Positions 7,679 to 16,704 of a stretch of 53,356 nt of DNA are shown piece after piece. Each line of letters starts with the position of its first letter. Positions within the stretch are counted from its first letter, which is position 1. The position numbers were made by a program, and so were the translations under genes. The stretch lies in the IMG/VR virus record IMGVR_UViG_3300044844_001309, positions 1 through 53,356 of that record; one strand, 5' to 3'. Origin of the DNA: a virus. The notes below the pieces were generated by a model that was not told the DNA's origin, made no database searches, and saw nothing but the letters and a program-made list of their open reading frames with translations.

Positions 7679-8448
7679 GCGGGCTGCCCCACGGCGATGT
7701 ACGCGACGTCGAGGCCGCTGGTGCCAACGCCGCCGTTGTTCGCCAACACAGAGACGTGCAGCACCGCGCCGGCAGGGAGGTTGGTCGTGTGCGTGGCGTC
7801 AGGATAGTCCACGCCGGTCTCAAGGTTGCGGACCTTGAACGTGGCGACCCCGTCGACCACGCGCACCGAGCACATGATCCACTGATCCTCATCGCGCGCG
7901 CCGGTGATGGTCGTGCGCGTGCGAGTGCCGGCGGTGGTGCCGCTGGTCGAGATGGCCTCGAGGTCGCCGATCGCGGTGTCGGTGTCGACGGTCGTGTAGC
8001 CCACGCCGATCACGTCGGCCAGGCCGTAGAGGTCAGCGAACGGGAACGGGCCCGCGCTCGCGAACGCCACCACGCCGCCCCACTGCCCGACGCGCGTCTG
8101 CGTGTAGCGCAGCACGGCCAAGATCTCGAAGCCGGCCTCCACCGTGACGCTCGCGTTGCCGTCCGCGCCCGTGCCGTCGAGCGCCTCGCGGATGATGCAC
8201 GCGGTCGTGCCCGTGCTATTGTTGTCGGTCATCGCGCGGTGCCGGATCGACGCCGCGAGCGATGCGCCCGTGGGCGCTACCAACGTGTCCGTCGTGGCAA
8301 ATCGGATCAACGTTGCCGGGAATCCGGTCTGCGTGAGATCGGGCCGCCACTCGGCGACACGCGGCCACCGCGCGGAGATCGCCGCGATGTCGTCCACGTC
8401 GTAGGCTGCGCCCGAACCGCCGCCGAAGCCGCGCTCGTAGATGGCCAT
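7675..8448 (-). CDS. Putative virion beta-sandwich protein
   Basis: 257 aa from ATG 8448. Acidic N-terminal helix region (YDVDDIAAISARWPRVAEWRPD), then beta-rich sequence with the phrases DEDQWIMCSVRVVDGVATFKV (split by turns) and LHVSVLANNG, typical of lectin-like jelly-roll domains that report a size or shape in phage fibres. Precedes the similar 6899-7678 gene with a GTGA overlap. Function inferred from fold pattern and position only. Confidence 0.6.
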   Translation of the reverse strand: MAIYERGFGGGSGAAYDVDDIAAISARWPRVAEWRPDLTQTGFPATLIRFATTDTLVAPTGASLAASIRHRAMTDNNSTGTTACIIREALDGTGADGNASVTVEAGFEILAVLRYTQTRVGQWGGVVAFASAGPFPFADLYGLADVIGVGYTTVDTDTAIGDLEAISTSGTTAGTRTRTTITGARDEDQWIMCSVRVVDGVATFKVRNLETGVDYPDATHTTNLPAGAVLHVSVLANNGGVGTSGLDVAYIAVGQPA

Positions 8449-8450
8449 GG

Positions 8451-8762
8451 TCAGTTTGCCTTGAGGTAGACCTGGAAGGTCCAGGCCGAGCTCGAGCCCA
8501 CCGACGCCACCGGGCGGACGACGGAGTAGTTGCCGTTGTACGTGTACGCGTTGGTGCCGACGGCCGGGCTCTCGCTCTCGACCTCGCTCCACGCGCCCGC
8601 GTCATCCTGCACCTGGAGGGTGACCGTGCACGCGCGGTCGGTGATGACCGTCATCGTCAGGCTCTGGCTGTTGAGGGGCGCCGTGTGCGTGTCGCCCGTA
8701 ACGCTCGTCTCGGTCGTGGCAGTCTGGGAGATGCAACGGTAGCGCGAGAAAGGTCCGGCCAT
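8451..8762 (-). CDS. Hypothetical virion-region beta protein
   Basis: 103 aa from ATG 8762; in-frame starts at 8771 and 8777 are possible. Sequence is Thr/Ser/Val-rich with the phrase VTLQVQDDAGAWSEV, a typical single Ig-like or fibronectin-like beta domain. First gene of the segment downstream of the plus-strand lipoprotein gene, so its transcription must pass through an antisense gene or start anew between 8763 and 8857. Confidence 0.6.
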   Translation of the reverse strand: MAGPFSRYRCISQTATTETSVTGDTHTAPLNSQSLTMTVITDRACTVTLQVQDDAGAWSEVESESPAVGTNAYTYNGNYSVVRPVASVGSSSAWTFQVYLKAN

Positions 8763-8823
8763 GCCCGGCATCCTCACGCGCGCGCACGCGACCCGTCCCG
8801 CCTAGGCCGGGGGCCCACAGGGC

Positions 8824-8851
8824 TTGACGCGCCACCGCATCGACGTACCGT
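8824..8851 (+). promoter_or_regulatory. Promoter of the lipoprotein gene, leaderless type
   Basis: TTGACG (8824-8829), 16 nt, TACCGT (8846-8851), then exactly 6 nt to the ATG at 8858. With the usual distance from the -10 box the transcript would start at or next to the A of ATG. The run of six G before ATG is too close to act as a ribosome binding site. It matches the arrangement at 44436, 49928 and 51539. Confidence 0.55.
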
Positions 8852-8857
8852 GGGGGG

Positions 8858-9253
8858 ATGCGGTCTCCCCTGCCCCTGCTCCTGCTCTGTGTGGCCGCCT
8901 GCGGTGAGGGGCGTGAGCCGCCCGCCGGCGGGCGCCCGTCCTACGAGGTCGTCGACGTCAGCGACCCGGACGCGCTGGCCGACTGCTACGCGCCGAAGAT
9001 GATCCTCATCCCGAACGACCCGGACCGCTTCTCGCAGTATGCGGGGCAGCCCACCGAGAACTGCGCCACCGAGTGCACCCAGATAAGCCGGTGCCGCAGC
9101 GTGTGTGCCGACACACCGGACGCATGCCCGCCGGGTGATGGGGCCGAGGGCCAGGCTGGGACCTGCGAACCGCAGCTCGCGGACTCGGTGCGGATGTTGG
9201 GCTACGTGGTGCCGCGCTGGCCGCTGAAGCGCTGCGACGAGCCGCCGGGCTAG
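8858..9253 (+). CDS. Secreted cysteine-rich lipoprotein (moron candidate)
   Basis: 131 aa. Short basic N-terminus, hydrophobic core PLPLLLLCVAAC and lipobox-like V-A-A-C with Cys15 as lipidated residue; then eight further cysteines, mostly in ENCATECTQISRCRSVCADT and nearby, suggesting disulphides outside the membrane. One of only two plus-strand genes, set between two tail genes with its own promoter and ending 4 nt into the hub gene. Such insertions usually serve the lysogen, for example by altering the cell surface or blocking superinfection. No enzymatic motif. The N-terminal style suits a Gram-negative, possibly myxobacterial, host. Confidence 0.75.
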   Translation: MRSPLPLLLLCVAACGEGREPPAGGRPSYEVVDVSDPDALADCYAPKMILIPNDPDRFSQYAGQPTENCATECTQISRCRSVCADTPDACPPGDGAEGQAGTCEPQLADSVRMLGYVVPRWPLKRCDEPPG

Positions 9254-11178
9254 TCTTCGCGGACGAGCGCGAGGGTCCACTGGATCGACGCGGTATCGAC
9301 TTCTTTGCTAACCACCTCCCAGAACACCGTCGCATCCGCGCCGTCGACGCCCGTCCGGGCGTAGGCCTCGAGGTCGAGCGTGATGACGTCCCCGATCTGC
9401 ACGCCGAGCTCACCCAGCCCCGTCCGCACCGGCATCGTCGGCGCACCGTAGGCGAAGCGGTCGATCCAGCCCGAGGCGATGGCCCGCCCGATCGTGATGT
9501 CAAAGACCACCGGGAGCGCCGTCAGCGTGTTGAAGCTGAGCGCCGTCGTGCCGAACTGCTCGCGCACGATCGTGTAGCGGTACTGGCGGGGGTGGCTGTA
9601 CTGCCCCAGCGACGTCTCGCGCGGGTCCGAAAACGCCTGCGTGGAGGGCACCGCCACGCCGGCCGTGGCCCGCACGATCTCGATGCGCGCCGGGTCCTCG
9701 GCGTCGTCGCAGATCAAGAAGACCGCCTCGCGCCCGCTGGCCAGCGTGTCGAGCGGGTCCTGCTCGGGGTGGATGAAGCCGGTCTGGTCGGCCATCGCGC
9801 CGTCCGCGCCGACGAGCGGGATGGTGATGGTGCTGGCGTCGATGACCGTGCACGCCACGGGCGTGGCCGCGTTCACCGTGATGCCCGAGGTCGTGATGTA
9901 GGCGCCGGTCTCGAGCCAGTGGCCCGCGCACCCGAGGGTGGCCACGTTGCTGGTGATCGACGCGCTCGTGATCGCGATGCCGCCGCCTGCCGAGCCCCGG
10001 AATCCATAGCGGTAACGTGCGCCGCAGAAACCGATCTCCGAGGCGCGCTCGATGTCGAGCGTCAGGTCGGTGTCGGCGATGGCACCGAAGGCGATCGGCG
10101 CGTGGGACACCGCCCTCAGCCAGTCGTTGTCCAACTCCTCGGCCAGCACCCGGCCGATGGCCGACCCGGCCACCGCAAGGTCGCTCTGCGACGTCGTGTC
10201 CTCGACGACGTGGACCTGGTCGTTGGCCTGCGCGTAGTCGGACGTGCGGAAGGTGCTCCCGCTGGTGCCCGCCCGGACCGCGGCCGTGAGGTTCACGCGG
10301 TTGACGATGTTGCCGACGTAGTCGACCTCTCCGATCTCGACCCACGTCCCACGGTCCCAGTGCGCCACCGCCGTCGCGGCCGCGTCGTAGGCCGCGAACT
10401 CCAGGCGGCCCGCGCTGTCGAGTCGGAGGGTGCCGCCGGCCAACTCGGCCAGCTCGAGCATCAGCTCCCAGGCGTTCCGGGGCGTCTCCAGGAGCGAGTC
10501 GCTGACCAGCTCGCGGCGCGGCGTCACGATGAGGCGCGACTCGCGGTCCTTGGCACGGGCGTAGGCGTCGAGCGCGCTGCTGATGGTCGACGTCAGGCGC
10601 GCGTCGTAGCGGCTGACGCTCCAGTGTGAGCGCGTCGTGTCGGCCTCGAAGTTGAAGCCCGCCGCGGCCCATAGGTCCGAGGCCACGTGCGTCGCCAGGA
10701 TCTGGCGCATCACCTCCAGCGGGTGCTGGCTGATGATGCCGAGCGTGATCTCCAGGTTCTGGAGGTAGCCGATGGCGTCGATCCCCTGGAATACGACCTC
10801 GCCGTCCGTCGTCGTCGTGTACGACGCGATGACCCCGCGCCACTCGTGGACGAAGTCCGTCACGAGGACGTCGGCCGTCCCGAAGCGCACGCGCATCACC
10901 TTCCCCACCACGTAGTTGCCGGTGATGAGTTGGCGCGCCACGCCGTCCGCCCGGAACGTCACGGCGCACTCGCCGGCCTCGACCTCGCGCGTCCGCGGGT
11001 CGATGCTCAGGGACGTCGGACTGACCTTCTCCACCGACGGGAGGTAGCCGAATAGCGGCCCCTCGCCGTCGACGAAGTGGTGCTCCACGCCGCTGCGCAG
11101 GGTCAGGCTCACGATGCGGCGCACCGGGGGCGCGGCGGAGCGCAGCGAGGCCAGGAGCGCGTCCGAGAGGGTCAGCAT
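9250..11178 (-). CDS. Tail hub / baseplate protein
   Basis: 642 aa from ATG 11178, sharing one base with the preceding stop. Start residues MLTLSDALLASL and the segment VRRIVSLTLRSGVEHHF open a beta-rich domain; the middle (about 200-400) reads like the hub domains of siphovirus tail proteins (EVMRQILATHVASDLW, ISSALDAYARAKDRESR, NIVNRVNLTAAV), and the C-terminus returns to beta sandwiches with GDVITLDLEAY. It follows tape measure and distal tail genes, the usual position of the hub that closes the tail tube. The hub call is from order and pattern, not from a specific motif. Confidence 0.65.
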   Translation of the reverse strand: MLTLSDALLASLRSAAPPVRRIVSLTLRSGVEHHFVDGEGPLFGYLPSVEKVSPTSLSIDPRTREVEAGECAVTFRADGVARQLITGNYVVGKVMRVRFGTADVLVTDFVHEWRGVIASYTTTTDGEVVFQGIDAIGYLQNLEITLGIISQHPLEVMRQILATHVASDLWAAAGFNFEADTTRSHWSVSRYDARLTSTISSALDAYARAKDRESRLIVTPRRELVSDSLLETPRNAWELMLELAELAGGTLRLDSAGRLEFAAYDAAATAVAHWDRGTWVEIGEVDYVGNIVNRVNLTAAVRAGTSGSTFRTSDYAQANDQVHVVEDTTSQSDLAVAGSAIGRVLAEELDNDWLRAVSHAPIAFGAIADTDLTLDIERASEIGFCGARYRYGFRGSAGGGIAITSASITSNVATLGCAGHWLETGAYITTSGITVNAATPVACTVIDASTITIPLVGADGAMADQTGFIHPEQDPLDTLASGREAVFLICDDAEDPARIEIVRATAGVAVPSTQAFSDPRETSLGQYSHPRQYRYTIVREQFGTTALSFNTLTALPVVFDITIGRAIASGWIDRFAYGAPTMPVRTGLGELGVQIGDVITLDLEAYARTGVDGADATVFWEVVSKEVDTASIQWTLALVRED

Positions 11179-12203
11179 CAGCTCTGCTCCTTGCTCACGT
11201 AGGGCGCGAGCTCGTCGAGCGCGACCTCCACCGTGTGCGTGCCGCCCTCGACGTTGGACACGCTGACGTCGCCGGTCACCCGCACGAAGTAGCAGATCCG
11301 CTCGTCGGTGTCCGGCTCGGGGATGTACAGCGCGGGTGCGTGACCCCACTGCGTCCCGGCGAAGAAGTCGCGGAACAGGTCCACGTAGTCGTCATCGTCC
11401 GGCATCCACAACAGCGATGTCTGGAGCCGACCCGTCCACCGCGGCACGCGCTGCCGGGCGCCGTCGTCGGCCACCGTCTCCTCGTAGCTCGAGGCCAGGC
11501 GCTGCTCGTCGGTGTCCACGTCCTGGCGGTGGTCGGGGCTGTAGCGTGTGCCTAGGTACACCTCGCCGATCTCCGGGATGCCGGTGGCGCCCTCGATCAC
11601 GAGGCGAAGGTACGTGACCGCGCTGTAGCGCGCCCCGTCGGTGTTGCCGACCTCGAACCCCGCGCCGAGCTGCGTCTCCACCAGCCGCCGCCCGAAGTCG
11701 CCGGACCACTCGGCCAGCGTTTGCAAGCGCGTCGTGAAGGCCTCGTCGTCCGCGATCTCGAGCCGCGCGACGAGCGTGGACGTGCCGTCGATGTCGGCGA
11801 AGTTGTGGCCGAGGATGGCCACGACGTCGAAGGCCACCGAGTCCAGGTGGCAGATCAGGTGCTGCGGGTCGTCGAACGCGCCCGCCGAGGGCACGTCGGC
11901 CAGGCCATCGTACAGGCGCGGCGTGCGCCAGGCGATGACCGTGTCCGTCAGCGTCTCATCCGTGCCGGTCGCCCACGAGCCACCGTTCCGCCACTGCGGC
12001 GCGCCCTCGGCGCCGAGCTCGGCCATGACGTTGTTCGCCACCAGCATCGGCAGATCCGCGGCCGCGTTGGCGACCTGCGCCGCGGTCAGCGCGGTGGAGA
12101 CCCAGACGGGCGGCGCGACGTCGACGTCTCCGCCGACAGCCACCACACCCACCGCCACAACGACGGCGGAAACCGCCGTGCCGATGTCCTGAATGACGGC
12201 CAT
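11178..12203 (-). CDS. Distal tail-type protein, paralogue A
   Basis: 341 aa, ATG 12203. Hydrophobic N-terminus (VSAVVVAVGVVAVGG) then a galactose-binding-like domain: VVAILGHNFADID, VARLEIADDEAF, YLRLVIEGATGIPEIGEVYLG. The same pattern and order occur in 13175-14065 (LALINTNLASLAIAG, EVQVADNAAF, YARLHLTAASAFVPRLGEAWIG), so the two are paralogues separated by one gene. C-terminal part has DYVDLFRDFFAGTQWGHAPALYI. Likely a tail-tip ring or fibre attachment protein. Confidence 0.65.
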   Translation of the reverse strand: MAVIQDIGTAVSAVVVAVGVVAVGGDVDVAPPVWVSTALTAAQVANAAADLPMLVANNVMAELGAEGAPQWRNGGSWATGTDETLTDTVIAWRTPRLYDGLADVPSAGAFDDPQHLICHLDSVAFDVVAILGHNFADIDGTSTLVARLEIADDEAFTTRLQTLAEWSGDFGRRLVETQLGAGFEVGNTDGARYSAVTYLRLVIEGATGIPEIGEVYLGTRYSPDHRQDVDTDEQRLASSYEETVADDGARQRVPRWTGRLQTSLLWMPDDDDYVDLFRDFFAGTQWGHAPALYIPEPDTDERICYFVRVTGDVSVSNVEGGTHTVEVALDELAPYVSKEQS

Positions 12204-12211
12204 GGGTCACC

Positions 12212-13171
12212 TCACGCGAAAGGCAGGCTAGCGGTGGGCGCATAAAGCGCGATGTCGCCGACCACGACGCGCCGCTGCGTCTGCGCGGTCTCGGAGTCGT
12301 CGAGCGTACCGAACGCGAGATCCAGCGGCACCGCGTAGGTGTCAATCCACTGGCCGAGTTGGCGGCCCGTAGACACGCCGTTGGCGCCCAGCTCGATGAT
12401 CCCCATGACCGTCTCGCCGCTGTAGTCGAGGCCACTTAGCCAGCTGCTCATGCCCCACGCGAGACCCGAAAACGCCGACGTCGTCACCGCGGAGGCGCCG
12501 CCGCTGGACAGTGACGACGAGTAGCTCGCGTTAGTCAGGAAGCTCGATGTGATCGCACCCGCCGCAGAGGTGATCTGCGTGATCCACCATCGGTTGTCTC
12601 CACGCCCGCCACCATTGCCGACCGCGTTGCTGCAAATCACAATGAACGACGTGAAGAAGCTCGTGCCGAGCGTCTTGACCGCGAACATGATGTCGCCGCG
12701 CGAACTGCGCCACGTCGCGTAACGCGCATCCACCGCCGTCGTGTGGCCAAGGATGTTGGCCGAGGTAGAGACGGCCGTGGCCGTGCTGCTCGCAGTGGGA
12801 AGCGCCGACACGGACCCGCCGGAGTACGTGCCGGTGATGCCTCGGATCGCGAACCCCTGCGGGGTCGTGTCGGCGGAGGCGTTGTCCATGTAGAGGATGA
12901 CCGACGCTACACCCGAGGCCCAGCCCACGGGGCTCGTGAGCACGATCCACGCGCCGGATCCGCTGGTGTTGATTTCCAGGGCTGCGGCGCTGGTCCAGTA
13001 GTCGGCCGCGCCGGCGGTCGTGCCGTCACTAGACAGCGAGACCGACCAGCCTGCGGCGACCATCAGGACCTTGAGCGCGAAGGCCGCCTCTCGGTATTGC
13101 ACCTGCTGATCGCTGGTGCTGCTGAAGGTCTGATTGATCGCGATCGTCCACGTGCGGTTCGGATTCGGCAT
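12212..13171 (-). CDS. Virion protein, beta-rich tail-tip component
   Basis: 319 aa, ATG 13171, starting 3 nt after the preceding stop. N-terminus MPNPNRTWTIAINQTFSS then Ser/Thr/Ala/Gly-rich sequence with strands such as WIVLTSPVGWASGVASVILY and a C-terminal VGDIALYAPTASLPFA. Proteins with this opening are common in siphovirus tail-tip regions. No catalytic motif. Between the two distal-tail paralogues, so probably part of the same sub-assembly. Confidence 0.65.
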   Translation of the reverse strand: MPNPNRTWTIAINQTFSSTSDQQVQYREAAFALKVLMVAAGWSVSLSSDGTTAGAADYWTSAAALEINTSGSGAWIVLTSPVGWASGVASVILYMDNASADTTPQGFAIRGITGTYSGGSVSALPTASSTATAVSTSANILGHTTAVDARYATWRSSRGDIMFAVKTLGTSFFTSFIVICSNAVGNGGGRGDNRWWITQITSAAGAITSSFLTNASYSSSLSSGGASAVTTSAFSGLAWGMSSWLSGLDYSGETVMGIIELGANGVSTGRQLGQWIDTYAVPLDLAFGTLDDSETAQTQRRVVVGDIALYAPTASLPFA

Positions 13172-13174
13172 AGG

Positions 13175-14065
13175 TCACTCCGCCGCCTGGAAGGGCGGGG
13201 TCTCGGTCCACGTCTGCTCCAGGACCTGCTCGTAGGGTCCGCTCGCGCGGGGCAGGTCCAACTCGGTGGCCTCGGTGGTCATGATGTGGACGCGGTGGGG
13301 GCTGGCGACGCTGGCGCGATACAGGAAGGGCCGGACGCCGTAGTCGGTCTCGGCCCACCACGCGCGCACCGACGCGCTGTCCAGCAGCGTGGGCGCGGTG
13401 TCGAGGACGCGAATGGACGCCGGCCAGCGATGCGCCCCCAGGGCGCGCGCGCGGCTGATGACCGACGGGCCCTCGGCCGACGTGAGCCCCAGCCTGGAGC
13501 TCAGGCCGTAGACGTCGCGGCCGGTCCGGATGCCGCCCCGCAGCTGACGTGAGTGCCCGATCCACGCCTCGCCCAGCCGAGGCACGAAGGCCGACGCGGC
13601 GGTGAGGTGGAGGCGCGCGTAGCCGAAGCCTGTCCAACGCTCGTCCATGCGGTCAAGCCAGCGGTCTTGCGTGGGCGTCGCGCTGTAGACCGTCTCCAGG
13701 TTGGTGCTAAAAGCCGCGTTGTCGGCCACCTGCACCTCGCACACGATGCCGCCCGCGATGGCGAGGGATGCGAGGTTGGTGTTGATGAGCGCGAGATGAT
13801 CGAACGTGCCGCTCACGGCGCCCAGGACGAGCCACCACTCTGTGGCGGCGGTCGTGCCGGGGTAGCTCTGGCGCGAGCCCCTGCGGTCGACGGCGTAGTA
13901 GCCCTCCGCGCCGGTGGCGGCCTCGTCGGTGTCGGTCGCGGCTCCGGTGTCGCTGGTCCAGATCGGGAGCGTGCCGTCGCCGAGGTGCGAGCCGATGAGC
14001 AGGGGGCGGCCCGCGGTCCGCGCCGCCGTCTCCGCCGCCAAGAACGCCGCCGACGTCCAGGTCAC
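13175..14065 (-). CDS. Distal tail-type protein, paralogue B
   Basis: 296 aa from GTG 14065 (GTGA with the tape-measure stop). N-terminal residues 20-60 report a small beta unit; residues 75-180 match paralogue A (11178-12203) in the order LALINTNLA, EVQVADNAAF, YARLHLTAAS and LGEAWIGHS. C-terminal half has WWAETDYGVRPFLYRA and ends TETPPFQAAE. First gene after the tape measure, the classical position of the distal tail protein. Confidence 0.65.
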   Translation of the reverse strand: MTWTSAAFLAAETAARTAGRPLLIGSHLGDGTLPIWTSDTGAATDTDEAATGAEGYYAVDRRGSRQSYPGTTAATEWWLVLGAVSGTFDHLALINTNLASLAIAGGIVCEVQVADNAAFSTNLETVYSATPTQDRWLDRMDERWTGFGYARLHLTAASAFVPRLGEAWIGHSRQLRGGIRTGRDVYGLSSRLGLTSAEGPSVISRARALGAHRWPASIRVLDTAPTLLDSASVRAWWAETDYGVRPFLYRASVASPHRVHIMTTEATELDLPRASGPYEQVLEQTWTETPPFQAAE

Positions 14066-15876
14066 GTGCGGAGCCGACCCTTCCGTGACAGGCGCTCAAG
14101 CGCGGGGACGAGTTGGCGGTGGATGGCCCGGTCCAGGTCCGCGGCCGAGGGCGCCACCATCGACTGCACCACCACGGTCCCGCTCACGGACGAGCCGCCC
14201 CCTCCCCCGCCAGCAGCGCGCGCCTGGCCGGAGTCGTCGGGTGCCCGGCCGCTGCGGACGTTCTCCCGCACCTGCGCGGCGGGGATGACGTACTCGCCGG
14301 GCATGAGCATCGCGGGGACGCTGTCCTGGCCGGACATGCCGCCGACGATCAGACCACCGCTGGCCAGCGCCAGCGCCTGAAACGCCATGGTCTCGGCGAA
14401 AGCCTTGGCGGCGGCTGCTGGCGCGAGGATGGGGCCGAAGATGGGGATGGCCGCCGTCGACGCGTACGCCGCGGCTGCGGCCTCGGCCGCGTAGCCCGCG
14501 ATCCCCGCCTTGCGCAGCGCGGAGCCGAGCACCGCGTTGATGAGCGCCGTGATGCCGGTCTGCACCGCGATGCTGATGAGCGTGTCGATGATGGCCCGGC
14601 CGACGTTGCCGAAGAAGCCGAGGATGATCTCCGACGCCGTCTGCGTCTGCTCGATCGCGGCCGAGATCATCCCGGTAAACGCCGAGCCGATGCCGTTGGC
14701 GATGCCGGTGACAACGTCGCGCAGCCCCTGCGTCTTGGTGGTGGCCTCCGACAGCGCGGCCTGTGCGCCCGCGAGCGACCCCGTCATCCGCAGCGCGGCA
14801 TCGGCGGCGCCGCCGTACTCCTCGCGGAGCGCGGCCAGGCCGGTGCGGAGTTGGTCGGTGGCCTCGGCATTCTGCGCGACGCGCTCGTACTCGGTGGCGA
14901 CCGTGCGCAGCTTGGACGCCAGCTGGTCGGCGCCGAGCGCGATGTTGGCCTGGGCGAGCGCGAGCGTACGCGTGCGCCACTCCGCGATGAGCGTGTTGAT
15001 CCCGGCGATCTTGGGATTCCACTCCTCGATCTCTTTGCCGGTGAGACGGATGGCCGACCGCAGGTTGCCCGCGATCTTGGCGCCCGCGTCGCCGAGGCCC
15101 GACTGGACCGCGAACGCGACGTCCGCGATCTTCTTCTCCAGCGCCGACAACTCCGCACCCTGCGCGGCGAGCGCGGCGCTGCTCTTGTCGGCCGCCTGCG
15201 CGCCGGCTTCACCCAGCAGGCCCGTCAGCCGGGACAGCGCCTGGAGCTTCTGTGCCTCCTCAGGGCTGGCGATGGCCGCGACCGACTTCTGGAGGCGGCT
15301 CGCCCACGTCGCGCCGGCGCTGGCCATGCCGAGGAACGACGTCTTGGCCGCCTCGATGGCCATCCCCCAGCCGTACCAAGCACGCGTGACCAGCAGGACC
15401 GCGACCGCGATGCCCGACGTGAGCCCCTGCGCGACCTGTACGATCCAGCCGGTGAGGTTGGTGGCGATGATGTCCCGGTTCGCGTTGACCCAGGTCGTCA
15501 TGCTCTGGAGCACGGGCGCGAGCGCCTGAGCTAAGGTGCGGATGACGGGCAAGAGCGCGTTGCCGATCGAGACCTGGAGCCCCTCGGCCGCCTTGGCCAG
15601 CGCCTCCATGTCCCGGCGCGTGGGGTCGTTGGCCGCCCGCAGCGCGAGCGCCCGGCCCACCGTCGCCTCGTAGCCCGCCGACACCAGCGCGAGCGCCTTC
15701 TTCACGAGCTCGAGCCCCTGGTTCAGACTCACCGCCGCGCCGCCCGCGATACTGAAGGCGCGCTTGATGCCCGCGGCGAGCTGGCCCACGCGATCGCCGG
15801 TGGCCTTGACCACGGCCGAGGCCGTGTCACGGGCGCGGATGACGAGGGAGACCGTCTTCTCTGTCGTCGCCATCAT
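14062..15876 (-). CDS. Tail tape measure protein
   Basis: 604 aa, starts ATGATG at 15876. Sequence is helical and Ala-rich, with hydrophobic segments (about 145-170 and 390-490) and coiled-coil stretches between; residues 40-60 carry GGAAVSLNQGLELVKKAL and the C-terminus a Gly run before the end. Tape measure proteins fix tail length and pass into the host membrane. At roughly 0.15 nm per residue this would predict a tail near 90 nm. Longest coding region after the chaperone genes, as usual. Confidence 0.85.
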   Translation of the reverse strand: MMATTEKTVSLVIRARDTASAVVKATGDRVGQLAAGIKRAFSIAGGAAVSLNQGLELVKKALALVSAGYEATVGRALALRAANDPTRRDMEALAKAAEGLQVSIGNALLPVIRTLAQALAPVLQSMTTWVNANRDIIATNLTGWIVQVAQGLTSGIAVAVLLVTRAWYGWGMAIEAAKTSFLGMASAGATWASRLQKSVAAIASPEEAQKLQALSRLTGLLGEAGAQAADKSSAALAAQGAELSALEKKIADVAFAVQSGLGDAGAKIAGNLRSAIRLTGKEIEEWNPKIAGINTLIAEWRTRTLALAQANIALGADQLASKLRTVATEYERVAQNAEATDQLRTGLAALREEYGGAADAALRMTGSLAGAQAALSEATTKTQGLRDVVTGIANGIGSAFTGMISAAIEQTQTASEIILGFFGNVGRAIIDTLISIAVQTGITALINAVLGSALRKAGIAGYAAEAAAAAYASTAAIPIFGPILAPAAAAKAFAETMAFQALALASGGLIVGGMSGQDSVPAMLMPGEYVIPAAQVRENVRSGRAPDDSGQARAAGGGGGGSSVSGTVVVQSMVAPSAADLDRAIHRQLVPALERLSRKGRLRT

Positions 15877-16295
15877 CGACCTCCGCGGCCCTTGGGGGCC
15901 TTCTTCTTACCGTCAGGGGGTGGCTCGACCTTGGACCACTCGTCCGCCATCTCTCGGGCCGTCGCCTCGCAGATCGAGATCTCCGCCACGACCGGCGCCG
16001 GCTGGTCCGCCCCCGCGCCCGGGTACGGCCAGAGCTGAAGCGTCCGCCACAGCGACCACCGGCTCACCGCCACCTCGTCCTCGGCCTGCACCTGCGACCA
16101 CGGGCACCGCTTCAGCTTTGGGTGCTCCGCCAGGTAGAAGCCGCCGTTGCTCTCCTCGTCGCAGTTCCGGACGCTGCGCCGCAGCGCCTCGTCCGTCTCC
16201 GCCTGCGGCGACGTGTCCTGGCGACCGCAGCGGCTGCACCCCCATGTCAGCGCCGGCGACGGCGTGCGCGCTTGGAGCACGCGCATCGCCGTCAC
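15873..16295 (-). CDS. Tail assembly chaperone-position protein with zinc-knuckle cysteines
   Basis: 140 aa from GTG 16295 (GTGA). Lies between the first chaperone-like gene and the tape measure, where many siphoviruses encode the longer chaperone by frameshift. Here the two are separate frames joined by a start/stop overlap, and no slippery heptamer is visible at the end of the first. Residues 19-22 form CSRC, with further Cys45 and Cys64, suggesting metal binding. C-terminus is basic (GKKKAPKGRGGR). Confidence 0.55.
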   Translation of the reverse strand: MTAMRVLQARTPSPALTWGCSRCGRQDTSPQAETDEALRRSVRNCDEESNGGFYLAEHPKLKRCPWSQVQAEDEVAVSRWSLWRTLQLWPYPGAGADQPAPVVAEISICEATAREMADEWSKVEPPPDGKKKAPKGRGGR

Positions 16296-16693
16296 GAGTT
16301 TGGGCGGCGGCCCTCCTCAAGCGCGCTCATGTCGACGATCGCGCCGTAGAGCTCCTCCAGCAGGCCGGCCAGCGCGGGGTCCGCGCTCTTGAGCACGGCG
16401 GCCACGAGCGCCTTGCCGTCCTCGATGGCCACACCGTCCTCCATGGCGACGCCGTGCACGACGGAGACGCGTGCCGCAACGACGCTGTGCAAGTGCTTCC
16501 GCGCAGCGGCCATGGCCTGGTTCGCCTTGGTGATGGCGAGGTCACGCGAGCGAGCGGCCTCGTACTCGGCGTGGGTCATCGGCAGCAGCTCGACCCAGAA
16601 CGGGTCGGCGGCCAGGCGGTTGCCCCGGAACTCGGGCACGTAGGCCGCGCTGGTGGCCGGCGAAGCTGCGGCGGTGGCGATCTTGAGTCCCAT
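16292..16693 (-). CDS. Tail assembly chaperone
   Basis: 133 aa from ATG 16693. Globular alpha-rich protein with NRLAADPFWVELLPMTHAEYEAARS near residue 30, a pattern typical of chaperones encoded between tail tube and tape measure, which keep the tape measure soluble during tail assembly. Start chosen by length and reading-frame quality; 11 nt after the tail-tube stop. Confidence 0.65.
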   Translation of the reverse strand: MGLKIATAAASPATSAAYVPEFRGNRLAADPFWVELLPMTHAEYEAARSRDLAITKANQAMAAARKHLHSVVAARVSVVHGVAMEDGVAIEDGKALVAAVLKSADPALAGLLEELYGAIVDMSALEEGRRPNS

Positions 16694-16704
16694 GTCTGCC
16701 CTCC

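Noticed and set aside
9500-10969. Long open frames antisense or out of frame to the hub and Rad50-like genes (for example 9500-10969, 40346-42601, 20653-23526)
   Set aside because: High GC keeps alternative frames open; they are Arg/Gly/His-rich, lack motifs and overlap well-supported genes completely.
16260-16320. Programmed frameshift between the two tail chaperone genes
   Set aside because: No slippery heptamer; the genes are joined by a GTGA start/stop overlap.
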